Below, piece after piece: positions 9,596-16,872 of a DNA stretch of 64,000 nt. A program made the translations under genes and the position numbers. Positions within the stretch are counted from its first letter, which is position 1. The number at the start of each line of letters is the position of its first letter. Source of the stretch: Hyphomicrobiales bacterium (GTDB lineage Bacteria; Pseudomonadota; Alphaproteobacteria; Rhizobiales; Beijerinckiaceae); the NCBI GenBank assembly GCA_027484655.1, contig JAIXSM010000065.1, forward strand, positions 1 through 64,000, read 5' to 3'. Below the pieces are notes generated by a model that saw only the letters and a program-made list of their open reading frames with translations, was not told the DNA's origin and searched no databases.

Positions 9596-10222
9596 CTACT
9601 GCGCAGCCCACACAATGCGGGCGATCCACTGCACCTGGTCCATATCGAAAGCGCGGTCCGGGTGTTCGGGGTTCAGGGAGCGCAGTTCCACCGTCTTCGC
9701 CGTGCGCCGCTTCAGTTCCTTCGCCAGCACCTCGCCTTCGCGGGTCTTCACCACCACCCTGTCGCCCCGGCGCACGGCGGCGTTGGGCGACACGATGACC
9801 ACATCACCGTCGCGATACAGCGGGACCATGCTGTCGCCGGAGATTTCCAGCGCGTAGGCGTTTTCGTCGGCGATGTTGGGAAAGACAATTTCGTCCCACC
9901 CGGCGCCGGCGGGAAACCCTGCATCATCGAAGAACCCGCCGTCGCCGGCCTGCGCCATGCCGATGAGAGGGATGCGCCGCGCGCTCTCCTCGCGCGCGCT
10001 CACAAGGCCCATGAACTCATCCAGCGTGGCGCCCGTGGCCTGCATGATCTTGGCGATGGACTCGGTGGACGGCCAGCGCAGGCGCCCGTCGCCGCCCTGC
10101 CGCTTGGAGCGATTGAAGGTGGTGGGATCAAGCCCGGCCTTGCGGGCGAGACCGGACGGACTCAGTCCGTAACGCGCGGCCAGCGCGTCGATAGCGGACC
10201 ACACTTGGGCGTGGGTGAGCAT
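9596..10222 (-). CDS. HTH / peptidase S24 transcriptional repressor (LexA/CI-like)
   Basis: 208 residues. The N-terminal DNA-binding domain (about residues 10-70, including GLSPSGLARKAGLDPTTFNR) is followed by an S24 signal-peptidase-like domain. That domain has the catalytic Ser in EISGDSMVPLYRDGD and the catalytic Lys in VVVKTREGEV. Such proteins bind operators and may self-cleave when RecA filaments form. It is short of LexA identity in its HTH and resembles chromosomal CI-like regulators. The ATG at 10222 starts immediately at the HTH; a further 31 upstream codons are open but unsupported. Targets are unknown. Confidence 0.85.
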   Translation of the reverse strand: MLTHAQVWSAIDALAARYGLSPSGLARKAGLDPTTFNRSKRQGGDGRLRWPSTESIAKIMQATGATLDEFMGLVSAREESARRIPLIGMAQAGDGGFFDDAGFPAGAGWDEIVFPNIADENAYALEISGDSMVPLYRDGDVVIVSPNAAVRRGDRVVVKTREGEVLAKELKRRTAKTVELRSLNPEHPDRAFDMDQVQWIARIVWAAQ

Positions 10223-10321
10223 CGGCGTCCTCGTCGCCTCGCGGCGCTCCGGTTCGAGGGACAGATTTCCTGCGTATGGGTTTATATACCTTGGAGCGTG
10301 CCGGTGCAAGCGCAACGAAGA

Positions 10322-10825
10322 TCAGCGAGCCAGCTTCAGGATTTCCATCATACCCCAAACGGTTAGGCCGCAGAGCACCGGCAGCGCAGCCGAGGCGGCG
10401 AGGCGCAGGCCCACGAACCGCACGCCCATGAGCGGCAATTCGTAGATGATGACCCGATGGAACGCGAACACCGACCACGCGGTCAGGTACGCGACAACCT
10501 GCGGGAAGCCGCCGCCCGACGCCAGAAGAACGAGAACCACGGGGAAGGAGACAATGGGGCCAGCCGGCGTGAGGCCTCCCACAAGCGCGGCCAACAGAAT
10601 GCCACGCAGGCCGCTCTCATAGCCGATCAGTCCGCCGATGAACTCGGCCGGCACAATTTGCGACAGAAAACCTGCGGTGAGCAGGGCGAAGCCGATCCGG
10701 GGCAAGATCTCCAGAAAGCGCAAAAGCGCATTCCGGTAGGCGCCGCGCAAAAGGGTGGGCGAGCGCCGCCACGCCACAATGCTGAGGATGAGCGCGCCCG
10801 CGCCGAAAATGATGATGGCGCCCAT
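10322..10825 (-). CDS. Half-permease (DUF318/YraQ-like), second of a pair
   Basis: 167 residues, about four to five membrane helices, with the duplicated motif region LIGYESGLRGILLAALVGGL followed by PAGPIVSFP. It is clearly paralogous to the preceding 189-aa protein, which has GEQSGVKGVALATGVGAITP then GGPMMSFP. Together the two make up what is one polypeptide with two homologous halves in YraQ/ArsP-type permeases. The start overlaps the stop of the upstream gene (ATGA), indicating coupled translation and a likely heterodimer. The substrate is unknown. ArsP relatives export organoarsenicals, but no arsenic gene is nearby. Confidence 0.7.
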   Translation of the reverse strand: MGAIIIFGAGALILSIVAWRRSPTLLRGAYRNALLRFLEILPRIGFALLTAGFLSQIVPAEFIGGLIGYESGLRGILLAALVGGLTPAGPIVSFPVVLVLLASGGGFPQVVAYLTAWSVFAFHRVIIYELPLMGVRFVGLRLAASAALPVLCGLTVWGMMEILKLAR

Positions 10826-11394
10826 CAGCCCTCACCGCGCTCATCGCCCTTGGGCAACCTGTCGGCGATGATCGCAGCCACGAACGGCAGCGGCAGCGAG
10901 GCGATGAACCGCATGGCAGTGTACTCAAAACCCAGCAGGGGGATTTCCCAGACGAGAATGCGCTGGAAACCCAGCGTCTCCCACGAGGTGAGATACGCGA
11001 TCAGTGAGGCGCGCCCCGCCCCCGCCTTGGCGAGGGACGCCACCAGCGGGAAGGACATCATCGGGCCGCCCGGCGTAATCGCGCCCACGCCGGTGGCCAG
11101 CGCCACGCCCTTCACGCCCGACTGTTCGCCAAGCCACTTGGCCACCATCGCGCGAGGAACCAGCGAGGTGACGAGCGCTGCAAGCACGAAGGCGAGCGCC
11201 ATCTTCGGGATCAGATCGAGAAAGGTCTTCCCGTCGGTGACAAGGCTCTCGAGAACGGCCTCCACGCCGGCGATGCGCCAGCAGGCGATGCCGGAGACCG
11301 TCGCGAGGACCGCGAGCACAAGCACCGACTTGTCGAAAAAAGCCGCCTTGATGTCGAAGTGATCCTTTCGGAACGTCTTCGTTTCGACAGGCAT
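10825..11394 (-). CDS. Half-permease (DUF318/YraQ-like), first of a pair
   Basis: 189 residues. A soluble N-terminus of about 20 residues is followed by a membrane helix (VLVLAVLATVSGIACW) and three to four further helices. The conserved loop LVPRAMVAKWLGEQSG precedes ITPGGPMMSFPLV. It is translated just upstream of its 167-aa paralogue with a one-base overlap. The 172-aa protein at 11411 ends up only 16 bp away and in the same direction upstream, so the three genes probably form one operon downstream of the Rieske oxygenase gene. The transported substrate is unknown. Confidence 0.72.
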   Translation of the reverse strand: MPVETKTFRKDHFDIKAAFFDKSVLVLAVLATVSGIACWRIAGVEAVLESLVTDGKTFLDLIPKMALAFVLAALVTSLVPRAMVAKWLGEQSGVKGVALATGVGAITPGGPMMSFPLVASLAKAGAGRASLIAYLTSWETLGFQRILVWEIPLLGFEYTAMRFIASLPLPFVAAIIADRLPKGDERGEG

Positions 11395-11410
11395 CGACGG
11401 CTCCCCCGGG

Positions 11411-11926
11411 TCAGGCGCGCAGCGCAGTCAGCATGGCGGCGATGTAGTCCGCATCGTGGGCTATCACGAGCATCCGCGCGAATGGGCGCAGGTGACCCAT
11501 GGAGGCCGTCACGTCCGCATCCGTCGCGCCTTCGCGCGGCACCACCAGCGCGACAAGCGTTTTGTGGTGAGCGGTGCAGGCGTCGGCGATCACCGAGACG
11601 GCCCGGGCATCCTCGCCCGCCGCCGACACGACGACGATGAAATCCGATGAGGCGACCTCGCCCACCAGGTCGAGAGTGCGGCCGGCGAGATCATTCAGCC
11701 AGGAGGACAGCCCCTCGCCCGCGCGCCCCGGCGTGCTTTCGGCGGAAAAGGAGAGCGCGCGGAAGAACGTCGCGCCGCTCCACGGCTGCTTGGCGAGTTC
11801 GTCGATGATCTGCGCGCTCGGCGCATCCAGCGCGATGATCTTGACCGCGCGGGTCTTCGAATTTGGATACTGGATCCGGTAGCGCGCTTCCTGCGCCGTG
11901 GTGACGCGGGCCGATTCGCTTTGCAT
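11411..11926 (-). CDS. Conserved hypothetical Rossmann-like protein
   Basis: 171 residues, no membrane segment and no signal peptide. The sequence alternates hydrophobic strands and helices (VKIIALDA, then DFIVVVSAAGEDARAVSVIA, then LVALVVP), compatible with a small alpha/beta fold. I do not recognise the family. The ATG at 11926 has AGGAG 8 bases upstream. It lies in the same direction as the Rieske oxygenase (12020-13306) and the two half-permeases, so it is likely co-transcribed with one or both. A perfect 22-bp hairpin separates it from the oxygenase gene. Confidence 0.6.
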   Translation of the reverse strand: MQSESARVTTAQEARYRIQYPNSKTRAVKIIALDAPSAQIIDELAKQPWSGATFFRALSFSAESTPGRAGEGLSSWLNDLAGRTLDLVGEVASSDFIVVVSAAGEDARAVSVIADACTAHHKTLVALVVPREGATDADVTASMGHLRPFARMLVIAHDADYIAAMLTALRA

Positions 11927-11985
11927 CAACGATACTCCTGAAGCAGGGACCGGAGCGGCCCCCGTGCGGCAGGCCGGAGACGAAA

Positions 11986-12007
11986 CCGGCGGGCCTTGGC
12001 CCGCCGG
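11986..12007 (-). terminator. Perfect GC hairpin between the Rieske oxygenase and the 171-aa protein
   Basis: CCGGCGGGCC-TT-GGCCCGCCGG, a 10-bp perfect stem with a 2-base gap, lies 13 bases past the oxygenase stop codon. There is no U-tract. It may attenuate transcription or protect the upstream mRNA rather than fully terminate it. Confidence 0.45.
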
Positions 12008-12019
12008 AGGAGTGTTGGA

Positions 12020-13306
12020 TCAGACCGACGCCTGACGGACGCCCTTCTTGGCTTTCAGGGCCTCCTTGGCGCCGTCCTTGTACTGCACGTCGCGCGGCAG
12101 CAGCAGAGCAGCCTGACGCACCTTGTGATGCTCCGGATCAACGCCCGGCGGGATGACGCCCTTCTCCTTGAGCGCCTTGGCCGAGCGCATCAGGCGGTGG
12201 CGGGCCATGATGATGCCGTTGTCGGTGCCGACGAGGTTTTCCTTCGTGCGGTCGCAGATCGGCCCCATGCTCTCCTGGAGCGAGGCGTCCTGCATACCAA
12301 TGCCCTCGATGCCCGAGAAGGTCTTGCCGGCCTTCTGGGCGGCGCGATCCATCAGGTAATCGTTGTCCTTGTTGGCCAGCGGACGATAGGTGCCCGGCAC
12401 ATAGCGCACATGGATGCCCTTGCCGGCCTTCATCGCCGCGACCTCACCTTCCGTCAGCGGACGGGTGGGATGGTAATCGTAAGACCACGCCCAGCAGGAG
12501 TGGTCGTCGATCGGCACCCAGAAGTGGCCGTGCATCGGGTGGTCGCCGCGCGGGGGAACGCCCGTGTAGCAGGGCATGACCCACGGCGTGATGCGCCAGT
12601 AGTACTGGTCGTCCTCGGCGTTGCGGCGCGCGCCGATCAGCAGGCCGCCATCATGCTCGACAACCTCGAACACCGGCGAGAGATCCTGCATGTTGTACTT
12701 GTTGCCGGCCGCGCCCTTGAACAGCGGATCGTTCGAGAGATCGCCGCGGTGCAGGAACGACACGTGCGAGGAGTCGATGCCGCCTTCCATGGCCTGCAGC
12801 CAGTTGCACTCCTGGATGCGCTTGGTCATGAACGTCTGGTTCAGCGGGACCGTGCAGAACTCGTACTCAGGCTCCGGCGGCTGCTTTTCCGGCGGGCCCA
12901 TGTAGGTCCACAGCACGCCGCCCTTCTCGATCAGCGGGTAGGACTTGAGCTTGATCTTCTGCGCGTAGCCCGACTCCTTGGGCTCGGAGGGCACGTCCAC
13001 GCATTGGCCGGTCACGTCGAACTTCCAGCCGTGATAGGGGCAGCGCAGGCCGCATTCCTCGTTGCGGCCGAACCACAGCGACACGCCGCGATGGGCGCAG
13101 AATTCGTCGATAAGGCCAAGCTTGCCCTCGGAGTCGCGGAACGCGATCAGGCGCTCGCCGAGCAGCTTCAGGCGCACAGGCGGGCAGTCCGGCTCGGGCA
13201 GCTCCTCGCTGAGCAGCGCGGGCATCCAGTAGCAGCGGAACAGGTCGCCCATGGGCGTCCCGGGGTCCGTCTGGGTGAGATAGTCGTTCTGTTCCTTCCG
13301 CAACAT
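12020..13306 (-). CDS. Rieske non-heme iron aromatic ring-hydroxylating oxygenase, alpha subunit (phthalate-4,5-dioxygenase-like)
   Basis: 428 residues. The Rieske [2Fe-2S] site is C70-x-H72 (FCAHRG) and C89-xx-H92 (RCPYHGW). The mononuclear iron site is D178-xx-H181-xxxx-H186 within GGIDSSHVSFLHRG, with the preceding Asn in QECNWLQ. This is the layout of single-component-type oxygenases such as phthalate 4,5-dioxygenase. The ATG at 13306 has a GGGAGA site; longer upstream frames are shadows. The divergent neighbours supply a Rieske ferredoxin and a reductase, and a 21-bp palindrome sits in the shared intergenic region. The substrate is not readable, but an aromatic or heterocyclic carboxylate is plausible. 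Confidence 0.9.
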   Translation of the reverse strand: MLRKEQNDYLTQTDPGTPMGDLFRCYWMPALLSEELPEPDCPPVRLKLLGERLIAFRDSEGKLGLIDEFCAHRGVSLWFGRNEECGLRCPYHGWKFDVTGQCVDVPSEPKESGYAQKIKLKSYPLIEKGGVLWTYMGPPEKQPPEPEYEFCTVPLNQTFMTKRIQECNWLQAMEGGIDSSHVSFLHRGDLSNDPLFKGAAGNKYNMQDLSPVFEVVEHDGGLLIGARRNAEDDQYYWRITPWVMPCYTGVPPRGDHPMHGHFWVPIDDHSCWAWSYDYHPTRPLTEGEVAAMKAGKGIHVRYVPGTYRPLANKDNDYLMDRAAQKAGKTFSGIEGIGMQDASLQESMGPICDRTKENLVGTDNGIIMARHRLMRSAKALKEKGVIPPGVDPEHHKVRQAALLLPRDVQYKDGAKEALKAKKGVRQASV

Positions 13307-13432
13307 CGGATCTTCTCCCTTGCTCTCCCCCGGGGCGTTCTGCGGCCAGCCAGAGGAGCGTAACGTTTGAAACCTGTGTCTTGATCGTTGACCGGGGCGC
13401 TCCGGCTTGCTATCCACCGGGCCGGTTCCTTT

Positions 13433-13453
13433 ATACGGAACGTTGTTCCGCAT
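13433..13453. promoter_or_regulatory. 21-bp inverted repeat, candidate IclR-family operator
   Basis: ATACGGAAC-GTT-GTTCCGCAT. The inner arms CGGAAC/GTTCCG are perfect, and the outer AT-x pairs extend the symmetry. It lies between the divergent Rieske oxygenase (starts at 13306) and Rieske ferredoxin (starts at 13517), where a regulator controlling both would bind. Palindromes of this size and base pattern are typical of IclR-family operators, and an IclR regulator gene lies at 14934. I saw no second copy upstream of the other cluster genes. Confidence 0.55.
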
Positions 13454-13516
13454 ATGACCGGAACAAGCGTTTATCACCGGTCCGCAAAGGGCGTCAACGA
13501 GGAGAGGAGAGTCACG

Positions 13517-13828
13517 GTGTCCGGGCAAAAGATTGAGCTGTGCAAGACCGCGGACGTCGCCGAAGGAACCGCCATAAAGGTGGAGAAGGACGATCTGATC
13601 CTCGCCGTCTTCAACCTCAACGGCGCGTTCTACGTGCTCGACGACACCTGCAGCCATGGCCCCGGCTCCCTGTCGGAAGGGCCGATCTGCGGCGACGTGG
13701 TGGAATGCGATTTCCACAACGGAGCGTTCAACATCAAGACAGGCGAAGTGGTCGAGCCGCCCTGCATGATCCCGCAGAAGACCTACAAGGTCGTGGTGGA
13801 CAGCGACACCGTCTTCGTCGAGGTCTAA
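13517..13828 (+). CDS. Rieske-type [2Fe-2S] ferredoxin
   Basis: 103 residues. The cluster ligands are C45-x-H47 (TCSHGPGSL) and C64-xx-H67 (VECDFHNGAF). This is a small soluble ferredoxin of the kind that shuttles electrons from a reductase to a ring-hydroxylating oxygenase. The GTG at 13517, preceded by GGAGAGGAGAG, is clearly the start; the upstream open frame crosses the operator. It is followed by the CobW-like gene after 6 bp, so the two are co-translated. Confidence 0.9.
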   Translation: MSGQKIELCKTADVAEGTAIKVEKDDLILAVFNLNGAFYVLDDTCSHGPGSLSEGPICGDVVECDFHNGAFNIKTGEVVEPPCMIPQKTYKVVVDSDTVFVEV

Positions 13829-13834
13829 GGACCG

Positions 13835-14881
13835 ATGGCGGCGCGCGCGCGGGTTCCCATTCTGCTGCTCACCGGCTTCCTGGGGAGCGGCAAGACGACC
13901 GTGCTCGCGCGCTGGCTCAAGACGCCGGAGTTCTCCGGCGCGATGACCATCGTCAACGAACTGGGCGAGGTCGGGCTGGATGATCGCCTCGTCCAGACCT
14001 CGAACGACGCGCCCATCTTGCTGGAGAACGGCTGCGCCTGCTGCGCGGCGAGCGAGGATCTCGCCGCCACTCTGGAACGCCTGTTCTGGGACAGGCTGCA
14101 TCGCAAGATCCCGCGCTTCGAGTGGGTGCTGATCGAGACCACGGGAATCGCCGAGCCCCAGGCCATCCGCGCCGCGCTGGCGCGCAACGACATCGTTTCT
14201 GAGCGCTACGAGATCGCCGGAACGCTCACCGTGTTCGACGCGCGACGGGGCGCAGACCTTGCGGCGCTGCACCCCGAGTGCGAAGCGCAGGTGCGCGACG
14301 CCGACGCCATCGCGCTTTCAATGACCGATCTGGCTGACTCCGCGGAAGAAGCGGCCGCGCGGGCGACGCTGGCGCGCCTTGCGCCCCATGCGCCGGTTTT
14401 CGAATGCGTGCGGGGCGCCTTGTCGCCGGCGACCGCGCTGGGCGCCCTGCGCGGGGAACGCGTGGCCTGCGGGCTCGATCATCAGCACACGGACGCCTGC
14501 GGCCACGACCACGCCCATCGCAGCCACAATCATCTCGCGGATGTGAGCACATCGTTCCTGCCGCTGGGTGGTCGTGTGTCGCCAGAGGCGCTGGAGGCGG
14601 CGACGGACGCTGCGTTCCGCGCCTTCGGACCGCAGCTTCTGCGCATAAAGGGCGCGGCGCGTTTTGCTGACGGCGACGCCGTTGAGATCGTGCAGGCGAA
14701 CCCCGGCGCGCCGCTTGAGCGCACGCCATATGTGCCGCCAGAGGGAGCGGAGCCGCCGCGCACGGGCCTCACCATCATCGCCCGCGGGGCGCCGGCGAGC
14801 GACGTCGCGCTCGCCATAACATCTCTGCTGCGCGCATTCCCGGCCCCAGCAGATGCAAACTCCGTGAGGGTCTGCCCATGA
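13835..14881 (+). CDS. COG0523/CobW-family metal-binding GTPase
   Basis: 348 residues. Walker A is GFLGSGKTT (residues 14-22), followed by the family metal motif GCACC (66-70) and the G3-like ETTGIAEP. At the G4 position the sequence is SMTD rather than NKxD/SKTD, so the usual Lys is Met. A His-rich loop (about 216-235, HQHTDACGHDHAHRSHNH) precedes the CobW C-terminal domain. COG0523 proteins deliver or insert transition metals (Zn, Co, Ni, Fe) into client enzymes. In this operon possible clients are the metal-dependent cupins or the oxygenase (inference). The stop codon lies inside a 14-bp tandem repeat that also carries the IclR gene start. Confidence 0.88.
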   Translation: MAARARVPILLLTGFLGSGKTTVLARWLKTPEFSGAMTIVNELGEVGLDDRLVQTSNDAPILLENGCACCAASEDLAATLERLFWDRLHRKIPRFEWVLIETTGIAEPQAIRAALARNDIVSERYEIAGTLTVFDARRGADLAALHPECEAQVRDADAIALSMTDLADSAEEAAARATLARLAPHAPVFECVRGALSPATALGALRGERVACGLDHQHTDACGHDHAHRSHNHLADVSTSFLPLGGRVSPEALEAATDAAFRAFGPQLLRIKGAARFADGDAVEIVQANPGAPLERTPYVPPEGAEPPRTGLTIIARGAPASDVALAITSLLRAFPAPADANSVRVCP

Positions 14882-14942
14882 GGAATTGCCCATGAGGAGT
14901 TGCCCACGAGGAGCTGCCCACGAGGAGCTGCCCATGAGACGT
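14873..14942 (+). repeat. 14-bp tandem repeat (5 copies) carrying ribosome-binding sites and start codons
   Basis: Units start at 14873, 14887, 14901, 14915 and 14929, with consensus TGCCCATGAGGAGT. Each unit contains GAGGA-like Shine-Dalgarno sequence. Units 1, 2 and 5 contain ATG, while units 3 and 4 have ACG. The array covers the CobW stop codon and the start of the IclR regulator. Because 14 is not a multiple of three, gain or loss of a unit shifts frame and moves the regulator start. Confidence 0.85.
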
Positions 14943-15752
14943 GACATGAAGCGGGACGACGCGGGCGGCGGTCCCGCCGCCAAGTCACAACGCCTCTCAT
15001 CGGTGGCGACGGCCGCGCGACTGCTGAAAACGTTTAGCGAGGGCGAGGCGGAGATCGGCGTGACGACGCTGTCGAAGCGTCTCGGCGTCGCCAAAAGCAC
15101 CGTCTATCGGCTCGCCTCCACCCTCGTCGCGGAAGGCATGCTCGAACAGAACCGCGAGAACGACAAGTATCGTCTGGGGCTGGCGCTGTTCGGGCTTGGC
15201 GCGTTGGTGCGCCAGCGCATGAACGTATCGACGGAAGCTCGCCCGCACATTTTTGCGCTGCGCGACGCCACCAACGAGACGGTGCATCTCGCCGTGCCTG
15301 ACGGCGCGCAGATCATCTACGTGTACGATCTTGAAAGCACCCAGGCCATTCGCCAGCGCGCGAACCTTGGCGAGCGCAAGCCCGCCTTCTGCTCAGCTGA
15401 GGGCCGCGCCATGCTGGCCTTTGCGGACCAAGGCGCGGTCGAGGCGATCATCGCTGGCGGCCTTGCTCCGCGCACGCCCTTCACCGACATAACGTCCGAA
15501 AATCTCCGCGCTGCGCTGGAGGAGGTGCGGCAAAAGGGGTATGCACGCGAAGATGAGCAATGCGAAATCGGCATGCGCTCGCTCGCCGCCCCCATCCGCG
15601 ATGCGGACGGCCGCGTGGTGGCGGCGGTCGGTGTTGCTGGCCCGTCGCAACGGTTATCGGAGGACGTATTGGCGCGTTTCGCGCCTCTCGTCGTGAACAC
15701 GGCGAAACTAATTTCCGCGCGCCTGGGTTACCGAGCCGTCGCGGGCTTCTGA
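14934..15752 (+). CDS. IclR-family transcriptional regulator
   Basis: 272 residues from the ATG at 14934 (GAGGAG 6 bases upstream). Another in-frame ATG in the repeat array at 14892 would add 14 residues. The N-terminal winged HTH (about 20-80, LSKRLGVAKSTVYRLASTLV) is followed by the IclR effector-binding domain (residues 100-265, TVHLAVPDGAQIIYVYDLES). Regulators of this family sense aromatic acids or related ligands. It is the only transcription factor in the 12-31 kb island and the likely reader of the 13433-13453 palindrome. The unusual repeat array suggests its level is set by translation initiation. Confidence 0.88.
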   Translation: MRRDMKRDDAGGGPAAKSQRLSSVATAARLLKTFSEGEAEIGVTTLSKRLGVAKSTVYRLASTLVAEGMLEQNRENDKYRLGLALFGLGALVRQRMNVSTEARPHIFALRDATNETVHLAVPDGAQIIYVYDLESTQAIRQRANLGERKPAFCSAEGRAMLAFADQGAVEAIIAGGLAPRTPFTDITSENLRAALEEVRQKGYAREDEQCEIGMRSLAAPIRDADGRVVAAVGVAGPSQRLSEDVLARFAPLVVNTAKLISARLGYRAVAGF

Positions 15753-15779
15753 ACATCAACGACAACATCGGTTGGGAAC

Positions 15780-16790
15780 ATGGCGAAGATCAGCATCCCC
15801 GCAGCGAACATCGAGTACGATTGCACCGACGACACCATCATGCGCGCCGCCACCCGCGCGGGGCTCGGTTTCCCTTACGAGTGCAACGTGGGCGAGTGCG
15901 GCAACTGCCGCTTCGAACTGCTTGAAGGCGAGGTGACATACCTGCGCCCCAACCCGCCCGGCGTGACTGAGCGCGACGCCCAGCGCAATCGTTATCTCGG
16001 CTGCCAGGCGCTGCCCAAGGGCGATTGCAAGATCAAGGCGCCGCTGCGCGATCACTACAAGAGCAAGCACCTTCCGCAGAAGACGCAAGGCGAGCTTATC
16101 GAAGCGTTCGACGTCACCCACGACATTCGCGAGTTCCGCTTCCGCCTGTCGCAGCCTGTGAAGTTTCTCGCTGGCCAGTACGGCCTCATCACCGCGCCGG
16201 GCGTGGAGGGCGCGCGCGCCTACTCCATGTGCAACACCGGCGAGAGCGGCGAGCAGTGGCATTTCCAGATCCGCCGCGTGCCCAACGGCGCCGCCACCAC
16301 CTCTCTGTTCGATCACCTGAAGATTGGCGACGTGGTCGGCCTCGACGGTGCGTTCGGCATGGCGTACCTGCGCGAAGACGCGCCGCGCGACATCCTGCTG
16401 CTGGCGGGCGGCTCTGGCCTCTCGCCCATGGTGTCCATCGCACGGGCTGCCGCCGCCAACCCTGCCCTCGCGGAGCGCAAGATCCACTTCATCTACGGCG
16501 GCCGCACGGCGCGTGATGTGTGCGGAGAATCCTTCCTCAAGGAGTTGCCGGGCTTCGGCGAGCGCATCCACTATTACGGCGCAATCTCCATGCCCGACGA
16601 CCCCTCCTCCGCAGGCTGGAGCGGTCGCGTCGGCTTCGTGCATGACATCGCCGAGCAGATGTTTGGTGAAAACATCAACCAGTATGAAGTGTACTTCGCC
16701 GGCCCGCCGCTGATGTCGCAATCTGTGATGAAGATGCTCATCAAGGGCAAGGTGCCCGCCACGCAGATGCACTTCGACCAGTTCTATTGA
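15780..16790 (+). CDS. NAD(P)H:ferredoxin reductase with N-terminal plant-type [2Fe-2S] domain
   Basis: 336 residues. The 2Fe-2S cluster ligands are C35, C40, C43 (CNVGECGNC) and C75. A ferredoxin-NADP reductase module follows, with the FAD motif RAYSMCN and the nucleotide site LLAGGSGLSPMVS. The enzyme takes electrons from NAD(P)H to a 2Fe-2S carrier, completing the oxygenase/ferredoxin/reductase chain. It starts 27 bp after the IclR gene. The end of the gene is followed by an imperfect 16-bp direct repeat (TTCTATTGAGAGCTGG / TTTTATTGAGATCTGG) covering the stop codon, and then a 7-bp-stem hairpin at 16813. Confidence 0.9.
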   Translation: MAKISIPAANIEYDCTDDTIMRAATRAGLGFPYECNVGECGNCRFELLEGEVTYLRPNPPGVTERDAQRNRYLGCQALPKGDCKIKAPLRDHYKSKHLPQKTQGELIEAFDVTHDIREFRFRLSQPVKFLAGQYGLITAPGVEGARAYSMCNTGESGEQWHFQIRRVPNGAATTSLFDHLKIGDVVGLDGAFGMAYLREDAPRDILLLAGGSGLSPMVSIARAAAANPALAERKIHFIYGGRTARDVCGESFLKELPGFGERIHYYGAISMPDDPSSAGWSGRVGFVHDIAEQMFGENINQYEVYFAGPPLMSQSVMKMLIKGKVPATQMHFDQFY

Positions 16791-16812
16791 GAGCTGGTTT
16801 TATTGAGATCTG

Positions 16813-16836
16813 GCGGGAGCCGGCGCCGACTCCCGC
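16813..16836 (+). terminator. Hairpin after the reductase gene
   Basis: GCGGGAG-N10-CTCCCGC forms a 7-bp stem 23 bases after the reductase stop. No T-run follows. It could separate the reductase message from the next gene, which has its own start at 16873, or stabilise the message end. Confidence 0.35.
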
Positions 16837-16872
16837 TCGCCGCAAAGAATAAAACGCCAGGGAAATGCCCAT

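Noticed and set aside
9596-10222. Prophage remnant
   Set aside because: The S24 repressor and DUF3800 gene stand alone, with no integrase, structural or lysis genes.
12020-13306. Definite phthalate 4,5-dioxygenase
   Set aside because: The fold and motifs fit but the substrate cannot be read from sequence, so only 'phthalate-dioxygenase-like' is claimed.
13307-14272. Upstream open-frame extension of the Rieske oxygenase on the minus strand
   Set aside because: It would run across the divergent ferredoxin and CobW genes; a GGGAGA site precedes the ATG at 13306.
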